A stretch of 64,000 bases of DNA. Origin: an uncultured Paracoccaceae bacterium. GTDB lineage: Bacteria > Pseudomonadota > Alphaproteobacteria > Rhodobacterales > Rhodobacteraceae. The position numbers were made by a program, and so were the translations under genes. How positions within the stretch are numbered: position 1 is the stretch's first letter; the number at the start of each line of letters is the position of its first letter. Of this stretch, positions 1-8,883 are shown one piece after another. The stretch spans positions 310,001 through 374,000 of the forward strand of contig CANLYJ010000001.1 in assembly GCA_947495295.1 (NCBI GenBank), in the 5' to 3' direction. Below the pieces are notes generated by a model that searched no databases, was not told where the DNA came from, and worked only from the letters and a program-made list of their open reading frames with translations.

Positions 1-1
1 T

Positions 2-868
2 GCCGTTGTGGTCGAAGATTTGACCATCGGTGGGCAGGCTGGCACCTCCTCACGGATCGAGAATTATATGGGTTTCCCCACCGGCATTTCCGGCGCCGAC
101 CTTGTGTGGCGGGGCGAAGTGCAGGCGATGAAATTTGGCACGCAATTTGCCGTGCCGCGCAGGGTCGGTGCCGTCGCACATCGCACAGATGGCAGTTTTT
201 GTGCAACGCTGGATGATGGCGCAGAGGTTTGCGCCAAGGCCATTGTCGTCGCAACCGGCGTGCAATACCGCCGCCTGCCCATTCCCCGGTTGGAAGATTT
301 CGAAGGGGTCGGCGTGTATTACGCGGCGACCGAGGTCGAGGCGCGCTATTGCCGACAGAGCGAGGTGATCGTGGTTGGTGGCGGCAATTCGGCCGGTCAG
401 GCGGCGATGTTCCTGTGCCGGTCGGCGTCCCATGTGCATGTGCTGGTGCGCGGGCCAAGCCTGGCAGCGTCCATGTCGGATTACCTGTTATCCCGGTTGG
501 AGGCAGACCCCTGCATCACGATCCACTATCAGGCCGAAATTGAAGCGCTGGATGGGGACAGCCAGTTGCAACGGGTCACCGTGCATCACAAGGCGGCTGA
601 TACAAAACAGGTTATTGATGCCCGGGCCGCGTTCATCATGGTTGGGGCCGCGCCCAATACCGGGTGGCTTGCAGGGTTGGTCGCACTTGATGACAAGGGA
701 TTTGTGAAAACCGGGCAATCGGTGGGCAAACAGACACCTTACGAGACATCGTATCCCGGGATATTCGCCGTGGGCGATGTGCGCGCCGGATCGGTCAAAC
801 GCGTCGCGTCAGCTGTCGGCGAAGGGTCGGTGGCGATTTCGAAAGTGTGGGATTTCGTGAACGGTTGA
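2..868 (+). CDS. Thioredoxin-reductase-like FAD/NAD(P) oxidoreductase, 5' end cut by window
   Basis: C-terminal 288 residues of a flavoprotein of the thioredoxin reductase fold; the reading frame is open to the window edge, so the start lies outside. Visible are the FAD-region stretch GGQAGTSSRIENYMGFP, an NAD(P)-binding Rossmann motif VVGGGNSAGQAA, and the C-terminal FAD motif FAVGDVRAGSVKRVASAVGE. The usual redox-active CxxC just before the NADPH Rossmann motif is missing (the sequence there is EARYCRQSEV). This fits the family in which a cyclic-nucleotide-binding domain is fused ahead of a TrxR-like module, rather than true TrxB. That N-terminal domain cannot be seen here. Convergent with recR, 6 bp apart. 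Electron acceptor unknown. Confidence 0.8.
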   Translation, partial: AVVVEDLTIGGQAGTSSRIENYMGFPTGISGADLVWRGEVQAMKFGTQFAVPRRVGAVAHRTDGSFCATLDDGAEVCAKAIVVATGVQYRRLPIPRLEDFEGVGVYYAATEVEARYCRQSEVIVVGGGNSAGQAAMFLCRSASHVHVLVRGPSLAASMSDYLLSRLEADPCITIHYQAEIEALDGDSQLQRVTVHHKAADTKQVIDARAAFIMVGAAPNTGWLAGLVALDDKGFVKTGQSVGKQTPYETSYPGIFAVGDVRAGSVKRVASAVGEGSVAISKVWDFVNG

Positions 869-874
869 GCAGCG

Positions 875-1468
875 TCAAAGCGCCTTGCGGGCGTTCAGCG
901 CCGCAGTGATCGTGCCATCGTCCAGATAGTCCAGTTCGCCCCCGACAGGGACACCTTGCGCCAGTGATGTAACGGTCACACCGGGCAGTTGATCAGCGAT
1001 GTAATGCGCCGTCGTTTGGCCGTCGATGGTCGCACCAAGGGCAAGGATCACCTCGGTCACCTCTTCGCTGATGATCCGGTCCAACAATTTGGGGATGCGC
1101 AACTCTTCGGGACCAATGGCATCTAGTGCGGACAGGGTGCCGCCCAGCACATGATAGCGCCCTTTGAAAACGGCACTACGTTCCATCGCCCACAGATCGG
1201 CCACGTCTTCGACAATGCAAATCTGGCCGGTGGCGCGTTTTTCTGATTGGCAGATATCACAGATATCGGCGGTGCAGACATTGCCGCAATTCAGGCATTC
1301 GCGCACCGTTGATCCGACCCGGTGCATCGCCTCAGCCAGCGGGATCAGTTGCAGGCTGCGTTTCTTGATCAGGTGCAAAACCGCACGCCGGGCCGAACGC
1401 GGGCCAAGCCCGGGCAGTTTGGCCATCAGCGCGATCAGGTGATCAAGATCTTCTGTGCTATTGCTCAT
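875..1468 (-). CDS. recR: Recombination mediator protein RecR
   Basis: RecR acts with RecF/RecO to load RecA on SSB-coated single-stranded gaps. The protein (197 aa, normal family length) shows the N-terminal helix-hairpin-helix ([17 protein letters not shown]), a four-cysteine zinc finger (CLNCGNVC and CDIC) and a Toprim domain ([15 protein letters not shown]) with the conserved C-terminal [18 protein letters not shown]. The reading frame extends 29 codons further upstream, but that part runs through two intergenic palindromes. The start [10 protein letters not shown] gives the standard N-terminus and was chosen. It sits downstream of ybaB and dnaX in the order common to many bacteria. Confidence 0.95.
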   Translation of the reverse strand: MSNSTEDLDHLIALMAKLPGLGPRSARRAVLHLIKKRSLQLIPLAEAMHRVGSTVRECLNCGNVCTADICDICQSEKRATGQICIVEDVADLWAMERSAVFKGRYHVLGGTLSALDAIGPEELRIPKLLDRIISEEVTEVILALGATIDGQTTAHYIADQLPGVTVTSLAQGVPVGGELDYLDDGTITAALNARKAL

Positions 1469-1487
1469 GAGGTTTCCGCTGGCGGGC

Positions 1488-1544
1488 GAAAAAAATTCGT
1501 ACGAATTTTTTTCCCGACACCACGAATTTTGTACAAAATTCGTG
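1488..1544. repeat. Pair of perfect palindromes between recR and ybaB
   Basis: Two uninterrupted palindromes lie 7 bp apart. The first (1488-1513) has arms GAAAAAAATTCGT and its complement. The second (1521-1544) has arms CACGAATTTTGT and its complement. Both are built from the same AAAATTCGT half-arm, in swapped order, so alternative foldings across the pair are possible. The same two-palindrome layout occurs at 4182-4228, 19162-19252, 37136-37190 and 51723-51809. It could act as a terminator or mRNA-end stabiliser, or be a mobile dispersed repeat. Confidence 0.85.
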
Positions 1545-1555
1545 TGCCGTTGCAC

Positions 1556-1900
1556 CTAGAATGGCAGCTTCATTCCGGGCGGCAGGCCCAACCCTTCGGT
1601 CATTTTTGCCATTTCTTCTTGTGCGCGGTCATTGGCCTTGCCTTGCGCATCCTTGATTGCGGCAAGGATCAGGTCTTCGACCACTTCCTTATCGTCGCCA
1701 TTAAAGATCGACGGATCGATATCAAGCCCTTTGAGCTCGCCCTTGGCTGTGGCCGTCGCCTTGACCAATCCAGCGCCGCTTTCGCCGGTGACCAGGACAT
1801 TCTCCAGATCTTCCTGCATCTGGGCCATCTTGCCCTGCATTTCCTGCGCCTGTTTCATCATCTTGGCCATATCGCCAAGCCCGCCAAGTCCTTTGAGCAT
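1556..1900 (-). CDS. ybaB: YbaB/EbfC family nucleoid-associated protein
   Basis: Small DNA-binding protein (114 aa) of the YbaB/EbfC family, dimeric and nucleoid-associated, conventionally encoded between dnaX and recR. The N-terminal Met/Gln-rich helix (MAKMMKQAQEMQGKMAQMQ), the GLVKATATAKGELKGLDIDP core strand and the C-terminal LGLPPGMKLPF are typical. Start choice: a GGGAG ribosome-binding site lies 7 bp before the ATG at 1900. An ATG two codons upstream at 1906 sits almost on top of that site. The longer open frame upstream is not conserved and was ignored. Confidence 0.95.
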   Translation of the reverse strand: MLKGLGGLGDMAKMMKQAQEMQGKMAQMQEDLENVLVTGESGAGLVKATATAKGELKGLDIDPSIFNGDDKEVVEDLILAAIKDAQGKANDRAQEEMAKMTEGLGLPPGMKLPF

Positions 1901-1989
1901 TTGCATTCTCCCATCCAAAGTTGGATCAGAGATAGGCGTTTGGCCGCCATCCCGCAAGCGTCCGCTTGGGGATTGAACCGGCCCCTCGT

Positions 1990-2379
1990 TCAGTCGGGCC
2001 GTTTCGGCATTGGCGCAGTATAAAGCACGACGCCGACACATATTGCCGCCACAAGGCCGATGAACAAAGTCGGTGATCCCGCACAGCCTTCTGCGATTGC
2101 AGCACCCCTTATGTCGGACGTTGTCATCAACATGGTATAACTGCTCCACCCCACGACAACTGCCAGCCCGAGCCATTGATGTCGCAACCGGAGCGTCAGC
2201 GCAGTCGTCAGGATCAAAAACAGCGCCAATGGGGTTTGAAGTAACGCCAGCATTTCAGACCAGGCCGATACCGGTAAACCATCCCAATTGGGGCGCTGCT
2301 TGTCGCACACCTCCGCCCAGGCGCCGTTTGGAACACCCAGGAGGCCGACCCAGATCAATCGTCGTCGAATGGATCCCAT
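1990..2379 (-). CDS. Hypothetical membrane protein
   Basis: No family recognised. The 129-aa product begins with basic residues and a hydrophobic stretch resembling a signal peptide (IWVGLLGVPNGAWA). It then has three hydrophobic segments at roughly residues 46-62, 70-85 and 104-121 and a short charged tail, so it is probably an inner-membrane protein. Its 5' end overlaps the last 25 bp of dnaX. A GAGGA directly abuts the chosen ATG, so a slightly later start is possible. It lies in the same direction as dnaX and ybaB and may be co-transcribed with them. Confidence 0.55.
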   Translation of the reverse strand: MGSIRRRLIWVGLLGVPNGAWAEVCDKQRPNWDGLPVSAWSEMLALLQTPLALFLILTTALTLRLRHQWLGLAVVVGWSSYTMLMTTSDIRGAAIAEGCAGSPTLFIGLVAAICVGVVLYTAPMPKRPD

Positions 2380-4103
2380 TCCTCATCAACCTCGGGCAGA
2401 GCGTCTTCCAAAGCATCTTGCGCTTTGTCATCCAGGGTTCGGATATCGGTGATCCGTGCCTTGGGGAAGGCGGCGATTACGGCTTGGACCAGCGGATGCG
2501 CCGCTGCTTCGGCTTTGATGGCGTTGGCCGCGGCATCGCGGACCTCTGCTATTGTTGGCGCACCGCCTTCGGCGATACTGATTGCCCAGCGATTGCCTGT
2601 CCAGGCCTGCAACCTTGCCCCCAGCCTTTGGGTCAGGTCCGGGGCTGCCTCCGCCGTTGGTTCCACTTCGATCCGGCCTGGCTTGTAGCTGACAAGCCGC
2701 AATCCGGTTTCAACCTCCACCAGTAGTTTCACATCGCGATGCGCGCGGATCAGCGCGACAACATCTTCAAACCGGGCATAGTGGTGCAGCGCGTCACTGG
2801 CCAAAGCGACAGCCGCCTGCCCGACTGATGCAGAAGGCCCCGCCGTGCCGCCATGTGTGGGGGCTGGCGTGTTTGACATGGCCTGCGCACTGCCACCTTG
2901 TGGTGCGGGCCTGCCACCTGATGGGCCACCGGCGGGCGGCGGGGTTGTGTCCTGCAGTTTCCTGACCAGCTCTTCGGGGCTGGGCAGGTCAGCCACATGG
3001 GTCAGGCGGATCACGGCCATCTCGGCGGCCATCATCGCGTTGGGCGCAAGGCTCACCTCTTCCAGCGCTTTCAGCAGCATCTGCCACATGCGTGAAAGCA
3101 CCCGCATCGGCAGCGTTTCCGCCATGGCCTGCCCACGCGACCGCTCATCAGGGCTGATCGTGGGGTCCTCTGCCGCGTCCGGCGTGATCTTGACGACGCT
3201 GACCCAATGGCAAACCTCGGCCAGATCGCGCAAAACGGCCATCGGATCAGCCCCATCGGCATATTGGGCGGATAATTCGGTCAGGGCTGTGGCGGCTTCG
3301 CCCTTCAGGATCAGATCGAACAGATCAAGGACACGGCCCCGATCCGCCAGCCCCAACATGGCGCGCACCTGTTCGGCGGTTGTTTCGCCGGCCCCGTGGC
3401 TGATCGCTTGATCGAGCAGGGATTGAGCGTCGCGGGCGGATCCTTCGGCGGCACGGGTGATCAGGGCCAATGCCTCATCAGTGATCTCTGCCCCCTCGGC
3501 AGTTGCGATCTTGCGCAAAAGGCCAATCTGCGCCTCCGGTTCGATCCGGCGCAGATCGAAACGCTGGCAGCGGGACAGGACGGTGACGGGCACCTGTCGG
3601 ATTTCGGTGGTCGCAAAGATGAATTTGACGTGCTCGGGCGGCTCTTCCAGCGTCTTCAAAAGCGCATTAAAGGCGTTTTTGGACAGCATATGCACTTCGT
3701 CGATAATGTAGATCTTGTACCGGGCAGAGGCTGCCCGGTAGTGCACGCTATCAATAATTTCGCGTATATCGCCAACACCGGTGCGTGATGCGGCATCCAT
3801 TTCCATGACATCCACATGGCGGCCTTCCATGATCGCCACACAGTGTTCGCATTCACCACACGGATCGGTGGTTGGCCCACCATGTCCATCCGGGCCAATA
3901 CAGTTCATGCCCTTGGCGATGATCCGGGCGGTTGTGGTTTTGCCTGTGCCGCGAATGCCGGTCATCATAAAGGCCTGGGCGATACGGTCCGCGGCAAAGG
4001 CGTTGCGCAAGGTCCTCACCATTGCGTCCTGGCCCACCAGATCGGCAAAGGTCTCTGGCCGGTATTTACGGGCAAGCACTTGGTATTGGGGTTGGTCGGT
4101 CAT
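2355..4103 (-). CDS. dnaX: DNA polymerase III subunits gamma and tau
   Basis: Clamp-loader ATPase of the replisome (582 aa). The AAA+ module has Walker A (GIRGTGKTTTARIIAKG), a four-cysteine zinc module (CIGP through CGECEHC), Walker B/DEAD-like YIIDEVHMLSK, sensor region FIFATTEIRQVPVTVLSRC, followed by clamp-loader domain III. A Pro/Gly/Ala-rich linker near residues 390-440 and a tau-like C-terminal domain follow. The frame opens 27 codons earlier, but MTDQPQYQVLARKYRPETF is the standard N-terminus and starts at 4103. No obvious slippery poly-A frameshift signal was noticed, so whether a short gamma form is made is unclear. Confidence 0.95.
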   Translation of the reverse strand: MTDQPQYQVLARKYRPETFADLVGQDAMVRTLRNAFAADRIAQAFMMTGIRGTGKTTTARIIAKGMNCIGPDGHGGPTTDPCGECEHCVAIMEGRHVDVMEMDAASRTGVGDIREIIDSVHYRAASARYKIYIIDEVHMLSKNAFNALLKTLEEPPEHVKFIFATTEIRQVPVTVLSRCQRFDLRRIEPEAQIGLLRKIATAEGAEITDEALALITRAAEGSARDAQSLLDQAISHGAGETTAEQVRAMLGLADRGRVLDLFDLILKGEAATALTELSAQYADGADPMAVLRDLAEVCHWVSVVKITPDAAEDPTISPDERSRGQAMAETLPMRVLSRMWQMLLKALEEVSLAPNAMMAAEMAVIRLTHVADLPSPEELVRKLQDTTPPPAGGPSGGRPAPQGGSAQAMSNTPAPTHGGTAGPSASVGQAAVALASDALHHYARFEDVVALIRAHRDVKLLVEVETGLRLVSYKPGRIEVEPTAEAAPDLTQRLGARLQAWTGNRWAISIAEGGAPTIAEVRDAAANAIKAEAAAHPLVQAVIAAFPKARITDIRTLDDKAQDALEDALPEVDEEWDPFDDD

Positions 4104-4181
4104 AACACGCCTTGGAATCGGATATCGTTGGAGCCTAAGCGCGACAGATTGAATGGTCCACCGGGTTGCGGTCAGCGTGGG

Positions 4182-4228
4182 CAAATCCTTTGAAAAGGAT
4201 TTGGTTCAGACTTTTATATAAAAGTCTG
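4182..4228. repeat. Pair of palindromes upstream of dnaX
   Basis: Two adjacent hairpins: 4182-4203 with arms CAAATCCTTT and AAAGGATTTG around GA, and a perfect palindrome 4207-4228 with half-arm CAGACTTTTAT. They lie between the dnaX start and the end of the LysR gene. They can serve as the terminator of the LysR transcript. The layout matches the other palindrome pairs in the window although the bases differ. Confidence 0.75.
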
Positions 4229-4251
4229 TGGCCGCGATCGTGGCAACTGTA

Positions 4252-5130
4252 TCACCGATCAGCGGCCGCCTCTGCCAGAACCCATTTGCGAAACGCCACG
4301 ATTTTGAGATTGTGCCGCCTGCTTTCTGGATAAACGAGCCAATAGCTTTTGCCATCCGTGCTGACCTGATCAAACGGCTGGATCAACCGCCCGGTTTCCA
4401 ACTCCGTGCGAAAGAAAGCGGGGTTCAGAAACGCCACGCCGTGACCAGCGATTGCTGCCGCCGCCTCTCCGGTCTGCGCCCCGATCATGATCTGGGCATT
4501 CGCTTTGGCCGGGCGGTCACTGATGCCTGCCTCATCAAGCCAATATGCGATGTTGCGGTCCGCGGGGTCGATGAAGGGCAGGCGCATCAGGTCTGCGGGG
4601 CTGCAAAGTGGCCCATATTGCTCCAGCAAGGTCGGGCTGATCATCGGGGTAAAGGCAACCGGCATTACCTCATGCGCGCGCAGGCCCGGCCATTGCCCGT
4701 CGCCATAGCGGATCGCGACATCGAATTCCTCTGATTTGAAATCGACGCTATGCGCCTCGGTCGACATGCGCACCGCGATCCGGGGATGGGACATCTGGAA
4801 CCTGCCGATCCTCGGGGCCAGCCAGTTTGATGCCAGCGTCACGAGGGTGCTGATCGTGAGTGTCATGTCATCATCCGGGGCGGTGTATGCATCGCGTAGC
4901 AGATCAAATGCCTCTGTGGTTGGGCCAGCCAATCGTCGCCCGGCACGTGTCAGCGTAACGCGGCGGTTCTGGCGTAGGAAAACCGGTGTCCCCAACACAT
5001 CTTCCAACAGCTTGATCTGATAGCTGATGGCGGCCTGGGTCATGCCCAGCTCCATTGCGGCCTTGGTGAAATTGGCATGGCGTGCCGCAGCTTCGAATGC
5101 CCGGATTGCGGCCAGTGGTGGAAGAGACAT
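4252..5130 (-). CDS. LysR family transcriptional regulator (GcvA-like)
   Basis: A 292-aa regulator with an N-terminal winged HTH (FEAAARHANFTKAAMELGMTQAAISYQIKLLEDVLG), followed by the two-lobed periplasmic-binding-protein-like effector domain. The HTH wording and the DVAIRYGDGQWPGLRA stretch are typical of the GcvA/AmpR-like subgroup. It is transcribed divergently from the small gene at 5223, with 92 bp between them. By the usual LysR arrangement that gene is its likeliest local target. The effector is unknown. Confidence 0.9.
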   Translation of the reverse strand: MSLPPLAAIRAFEAAARHANFTKAAMELGMTQAAISYQIKLLEDVLGTPVFLRQNRRVTLTRAGRRLAGPTTEAFDLLRDAYTAPDDDMTLTISTLVTLASNWLAPRIGRFQMSHPRIAVRMSTEAHSVDFKSEEFDVAIRYGDGQWPGLRAHEVMPVAFTPMISPTLLEQYGPLCSPADLMRLPFIDPADRNIAYWLDEAGISDRPAKANAQIMIGAQTGEAAAAIAGHGVAFLNPAFFRTELETGRLIQPFDQVSTDGKSYWLVYPESRRHNLKIVAFRKWVLAEAAADR

Positions 5131-5222
5131 TGATAAACCCAGCTTATGAATGGATGCGGATCACTTGTTGGTAACGCAGCAACAGATTGCGCATATCGAT
5201 AATGTAAACATGAGGTATCGAC

Positions 5223-5429
5223 ATGACACAAGCCTGTATCGCCCGCGAAACAAAAACCCCTCTCAGCTTATGGAAGCGCGTCAAATCATTATGGGTAACC
5301 CCCACCCCCAAGAAGCCGGAAAAACTTGATGTGGCCAGGCTGCATCCGCGCATGCAACGCGACATTGGCCTGATCGATGTTGAGGCATCACGACCCATCG
5401 CACCACAACGGCCGGGCCCTTACGCCTGA
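5223..5429 (+). CDS. Small DUF1127-like protein
   Basis: A 68-aa basic protein. Its C-terminal half (LHPRMQRDIGLIDVEASR) resembles the short DUF1127 motif in which a DIGL core follows an arginine-rich helix; such proteins are common in alphaproteobacteria and some act in RNA turnover or phosphate/stress physiology. The match is weak and the function is unknown. It faces away from the LysR gene across a 92-bp shared promoter region, which suggests LysR control. A stretch of about 170 bp after it has no evident gene. Confidence 0.55.
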   Translation: MTQACIARETKTPLSLWKRVKSLWVTPTPKKPEKLDVARLHPRMQRDIGLIDVEASRPIAPQRPGPYA

Positions 5430-5603
5430 CAAACCGCGTTGTCAGCGGTCTGGGATTGCGCTATCAAACTGGGGCCGTGTTGGGCGGCACCCAGGTTCGC
5501 GGACAGCGTGATGCACCCAATGACGACCCTGAAATGACCCTTTATCGGTCTTTCTCATTTGCCCGGATCAGCGAACCGGCGGGCTATTGTCATGAGGAAG
5601 CCA

Positions 5604-7142
5604 ATGACAGATACGCTTGACGGCCTGCGCAGGCAGGCAAAAACCCTTCAAAAGCAATATCAGGGCGGGGATCGCAACGCGATCATGCGGATTGATGCGA
5701 TCAAACCGCGCGATGCCGGGCCGCTGAAACGGGCCGATTTTCTACATGTGATTGCGCGCGAGAATAACTTTGCCAGTTGGCCACAGCTGAAACTGGCGGT
5801 TGAAACGCAAGGCATGGACCGGGCTGCGCGGCAGCAGCGGCTGAAAATGGCGATTTTCCATGGGCAAGTGCAGGTCGTGCAACAACTGATCTGGGACATG
5901 CCCGATCTGGCTGATGGTGCCTTTGGCCTGCAGGTGGCGCTTTTTGATCTGGCGGCTGTGCGCCAGGTGCTGGTCGATGATCCGCAAGCCGCCAAACGCA
6001 AGCTGGGCCCGCGTCGCCCGATCCTGCATCTGGCCTTTTCCAAAATGCTGAAAATCTGGCCCGAGAAAGAGGCTGATATGATCGCAATTGCAGAGCTTCT
6101 GGTTGCAAATGGGGCGGATGTGAATGACGGGTTTCCGCCGCATCCGGGCAGTGATCACCAATTGTCGGCCCTTTATGGGGCAATTGGCCATGCGGGCAAT
6201 CTGCCCTTGGGCCGTTGGTTGCTGGAAAATGGGGCCAATCCCAACGACAATGAAAGCCTTTATCACGCGACGGAGCTGGGGCACAGGGACGGGCTGAAGC
6301 TGCTGCTTGCCCACGGCGCTGATCCCAAAGGAACCAATGCACTGCTGCGCGCGATGGATTTTCACGATGTGTCCGCTGTGCAGATGTTGCTTGATGCCGG
6401 GGCGGACCCCAACGAATTCTCCGGCGGCCAGATCGGGGGTGAAGACCCCTGGGTCGTGCCTGCCCTGTTTCAGGCGGCGCGCCGTCATGCCAGCGCAGAA
6501 ATGATTGACTTGCTGCTGAGCGCAGGTGCCGATCCCACGCAGACATGGCGGGGGGCTGGCGCTTATGCAGCGGCTTGTGTCTATGGCAACGATGTTTTGC
6601 GGGCTCGACTTGAGGCGCGCGGTGATGTGCCGCAACTGACGAAGGTCGAGCAGATCCTTGCTGATTGTGCCCGTGGTCATGTGGTGGATGGCTGCTGGAT
6701 CGATACCGACAAGCTGCCGCCGGTGTTCAAGGATGTACTGCGCGAGGTGCTGTGGCTACCGGGACGACGCGCCCATGTAGAGGCGCTGGTGGCTGCCGGC
6801 ATGCCCTGGGACGCGCCTGATAATGAAGGTTTGACGCCCGTTCAGGTAGCAGGCTGGGAAGGGCTGCCAGAGATGGTGGATTACTTCCTGCGGCTCGGGC
6901 CGGACCTGAGCCATATTAACGGGTTCGGGGGTACATTGCTGAGTACAATTATCCACGGTTCCGAAAACTGCCCCGCGCGGGCAGAGCGTGATCACCTGGC
7001 CTGTCTGAAACTGGTGCTGGAACATGGCGTGGCCTTGCCAAAACGCGCCGTGGAACTGGCCGGGGAGCCGGATGTAGCGGATTTCCTTGCCGATTGGGCA
7101 GGTGCCCATCCGGGGCAGGTGGTGGAGCATGGGATTGCCTGA
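5604..7142 (+). CDS. Ankyrin-repeat protein
   Basis: A 512-aa protein, soluble by appearance. The N-terminal 70 residues (LRRQAKTLQKQYQGGD through FASWPQLKLAVE) form a motif often seen ahead of ankyrin repeats in bacterial proteins. Ankyrin-type units follow, for example IAELLVANGADVND, LGRWLLENGANPND, GLKLLLAHGADPKG, AVQMLLDAGADPNE and MIDLLLSAGADPTQ. Role: probable protein-protein scaffold; partner unknown. Start: GAGGA lies about 6 bp before the ATG at 5604; an in-frame ATG at 5592 is less well placed. The stop codon overlaps the start of the downstream phosphatase gene, so the two are probably translationally coupled. Confidence 0.85.
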   Translation: MTDTLDGLRRQAKTLQKQYQGGDRNAIMRIDAIKPRDAGPLKRADFLHVIARENNFASWPQLKLAVETQGMDRAARQQRLKMAIFHGQVQVVQQLIWDMPDLADGAFGLQVALFDLAAVRQVLVDDPQAAKRKLGPRRPILHLAFSKMLKIWPEKEADMIAIAELLVANGADVNDGFPPHPGSDHQLSALYGAIGHAGNLPLGRWLLENGANPNDNESLYHATELGHRDGLKLLLAHGADPKGTNALLRAMDFHDVSAVQMLLDAGADPNEFSGGQIGGEDPWVVPALFQAARRHASAEMIDLLLSAGADPTQTWRGAGAYAAACVYGNDVLRARLEARGDVPQLTKVEQILADCARGHVVDGCWIDTDKLPPVFKDVLREVLWLPGRRAHVEALVAAGMPWDAPDNEGLTPVQVAGWEGLPEMVDYFLRLGPDLSHINGFGGTLLSTIIHGSENCPARAERDHLACLKLVLEHGVALPKRAVELAGEPDVADFLADWAGAHPGQVVEHGIA

Positions 7143-7617
7143 ATTCGTGATCCATAGCTTGCCCGTTGGCGGCGGGGTATTGGGCATCAGCCCGATCCCC
7201 GGTCGCACACGACACTATTACGCTGACTGGCTGCGGTTGATGGATTGGGGGCCGTCGCTCGTCATTTCGATGACCGAGCAGGCAGAGTTGAACCGTAAAG
7301 GGGCTGGATCGCTCGGGCGGGATCTGGCGAATGCAGGGATCAGCTGGCTGCATCTGCCAGTGCCGGATTTCGGGGTGCCGACGGATTTGAACTGGCCCAT
7401 GGTCTGTGACAGGGCACTTGGTGAACTTAGGGGTGCGAAACGGGTGCTGGTTCATTGCTTTGGTGGCTGTGGGCGGTCGGGGATGATGTGTTTGCGGCTG
7501 ATGATTGCCGCAGGAGAAAAGCCCGATGCGGCGCTTACGCGGCTTCGCAAGGTACGGCCTTGCGCGGTTGAAACAGACGCTCAGATGGGTTGGGCGCGGC
7601 ACGTTGACCCAACGTAA
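7129..7617 (+). CDS. Protein-tyrosine / dual-specificity phosphatase-like protein
   Basis: A 162-aa cytosolic protein with the Cys-x5-Arg signature of cysteine-dependent phosphatases (VHCFGGCGRSGMMC) near residue 108, preceded by a plausible general-acid aspartate in LPVPDFGVP. Cysteine at the nucleophile position and the following arginine are both intact. The start ATG at 7129 overlaps the end of the ankyrin gene by 14 bp. The longer frame upstream runs inside the ankyrin gene and was rejected. The substrate is unknown; the coupling suggests the ankyrin protein may be partner or substrate. Confidence 0.8.
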   Translation: MGLPEFVIHSLPVGGGVLGISPIPGRTRHYYADWLRLMDWGPSLVISMTEQAELNRKGAGSLGRDLANAGISWLHLPVPDFGVPTDLNWPMVCDRALGELRGAKRVLVHCFGGCGRSGMMCLRLMIAAGEKPDAALTRLRKVRPCAVETDAQMGWARHVDPT

Positions 7618-7639
7618 GATGGGTTTAAACCCATCTTAC
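7614..7639. repeat. Perfect palindrome at a convergent gene end
   Basis: A 26-bp perfect palindrome with half-arm GTAAGATGGGTTT overlaps the stop codon of the phosphatase gene and lies before the end of rsgA. The same GTAAGATGGGT arm recurs at 37136-37190, 30 kb away. It can fold as a hairpin in either direction and may be a bidirectional terminator, but the reuse points to a dispersed palindromic repeat. Confidence 0.8.
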
Positions 7640-7662
7640 TTTCTGCAAACTTGCGATCAGCC

Positions 7663-8694
7663 TTAGCGTTTCCTTTTGTTTTGGGCATTTTTTACCATTT
7701 TACCGAATTTTTTATACCGGTCGCGCGCCTGCGCGATGGTTTCGGTTGCATATTGGTTTTCGCGCTTCAGCTTCTTGAAACGCTTCAGACGGTCCGGGTC
7801 AATCTCACCAGTTTCAATCGCGGCCTGCACGGCGCAACCCGGTTCGGTTTCGTGTTCGCAATCACGGAATTTGCACTGATCGGCCAGTTCTGAGATTTCG
7901 GGGAAGGTGGCATCGATACCGTATTCCACCTCAGCTACTCCCAACCCGCGCATGCCGGGTGTATCGATCAGCCAGCCGCCTGCCGGGATCTGGTGCAGCG
8001 ACCGTCCTGTCGTCGTGTGCCGTCCGCGCGCATCGTCTTCGCGGATGTCCTGCGTGGCCGCGTTTCCGCCTGTGAGTGCGTTGGCAACAGTGGTCTTGCC
8101 CACACCGGAGGACCCGGTCAAGGCCACGGTCTGCCCTTTGCTGCACCAAAGCGCGAGCTGCCCGCTCACGTCATCCGATTTGGCGTTAATGGCCAGCACA
8201 TCCAGCGCCCGGCCCAGTTTGCGCGCCTTGTCCACATAGGCATCGGGGTCTTCAGCCTCATCTGCCTTGGTGATCAGGATCACCGGCGTGATCAGGGCGT
8301 CATGCGCCAGTGCCAGATAGCGTTCCAGCCGCGCGGGGTTAAAGTCGTTATTGCAGGATGTCGTGATAAACAGCGTGTCGATATTGGCCGCAATCAGCTG
8401 TTTGTCACCCGTGTGATATTCGGTCCCGCGCCCCAGTTCGGTTTTCCGGTCAAGCACCCGCACCAGGCGATGTTGGGCGGGGTTACACAGCACCCAGTCG
8501 CCCACCGCCACGGCGGCCGTTGTGATCCCGGGATCAAGTGTCAGTTCAAGTGGTCCGATCTCGGATAGTGCGTTCACCCGGTCACGGTGGACCATGGCGA
8601 TACGGGCAGGGGTGAGGGTTTCCAGCTCTGCGATATCAAGCTGAGACATGTAGAAGGGCGACCAGCCAAGGGCGTCGCGTGTCAGTTCTGTCAA
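7663..8694 (-). CDS. rsgA: Ribosome small-subunit-dependent GTPase A
   Basis: RsgA (YjeQ) is a circularly permuted GTPase that checks late 30S subunit maturation. The 343-aa protein has an N-terminal OB-fold region, G4 LITKADEAED placed before G1 (GSSGVGKTTVANAL), G2/G3 in the order TTTGRSLHQI and IDTPGMRGLG, and a C-terminal zinc knuckle (CKFRDCEHETEPGC). This order of motifs is diagnostic. G1 has Thr-Thr where many homologues have Ser-Ser. Single gene, convergent with the phosphatase gene. Confidence 0.95.
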   Translation of the reverse strand: MTELTRDALGWSPFYMSQLDIAELETLTPARIAMVHRDRVNALSEIGPLELTLDPGITTAAVAVGDWVLCNPAQHRLVRVLDRKTELGRGTEYHTGDKQLIAANIDTLFITTSCNNDFNPARLERYLALAHDALITPVILITKADEAEDPDAYVDKARKLGRALDVLAINAKSDDVSGQLALWCSKGQTVALTGSSGVGKTTVANALTGGNAATQDIREDDARGRHTTTGRSLHQIPAGGWLIDTPGMRGLGVAEVEYGIDATFPEISELADQCKFRDCEHETEPGCAVQAAIETGEIDPDRLKRFKKLKRENQYATETIAQARDRYKKFGKMVKNAQNKRKR

Positions 8695-8883
8695 TGGAGT
8701 GTCCTCGTCAAAGGAAATACGTTGGCTGGTGGATCAAACCTACCAGCGGGAGCCGGACGAGGGAACGGAAATAGCTTCAGCGCACCCGGACCGGGAGGGA
8801 CGTTCGCACAATCATATTTGTCCTCCTTTTTCGAAGTTGCTGTGCCCAGTTTGCCACCTTTCGGGAGCGGGTGCAACAACGGG

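Noticed and set aside
1469..1555. N-terminal extension of recR
   Set aside because: It runs through two perfect palindromes and is not part of the RecR fold.
1901..2176. N-terminal extension of the ybaB frame
   Set aside because: It overlaps the opposite end of the membrane-protein gene region, lacks conservation and the internal start has a well-spaced Shine-Dalgarno.
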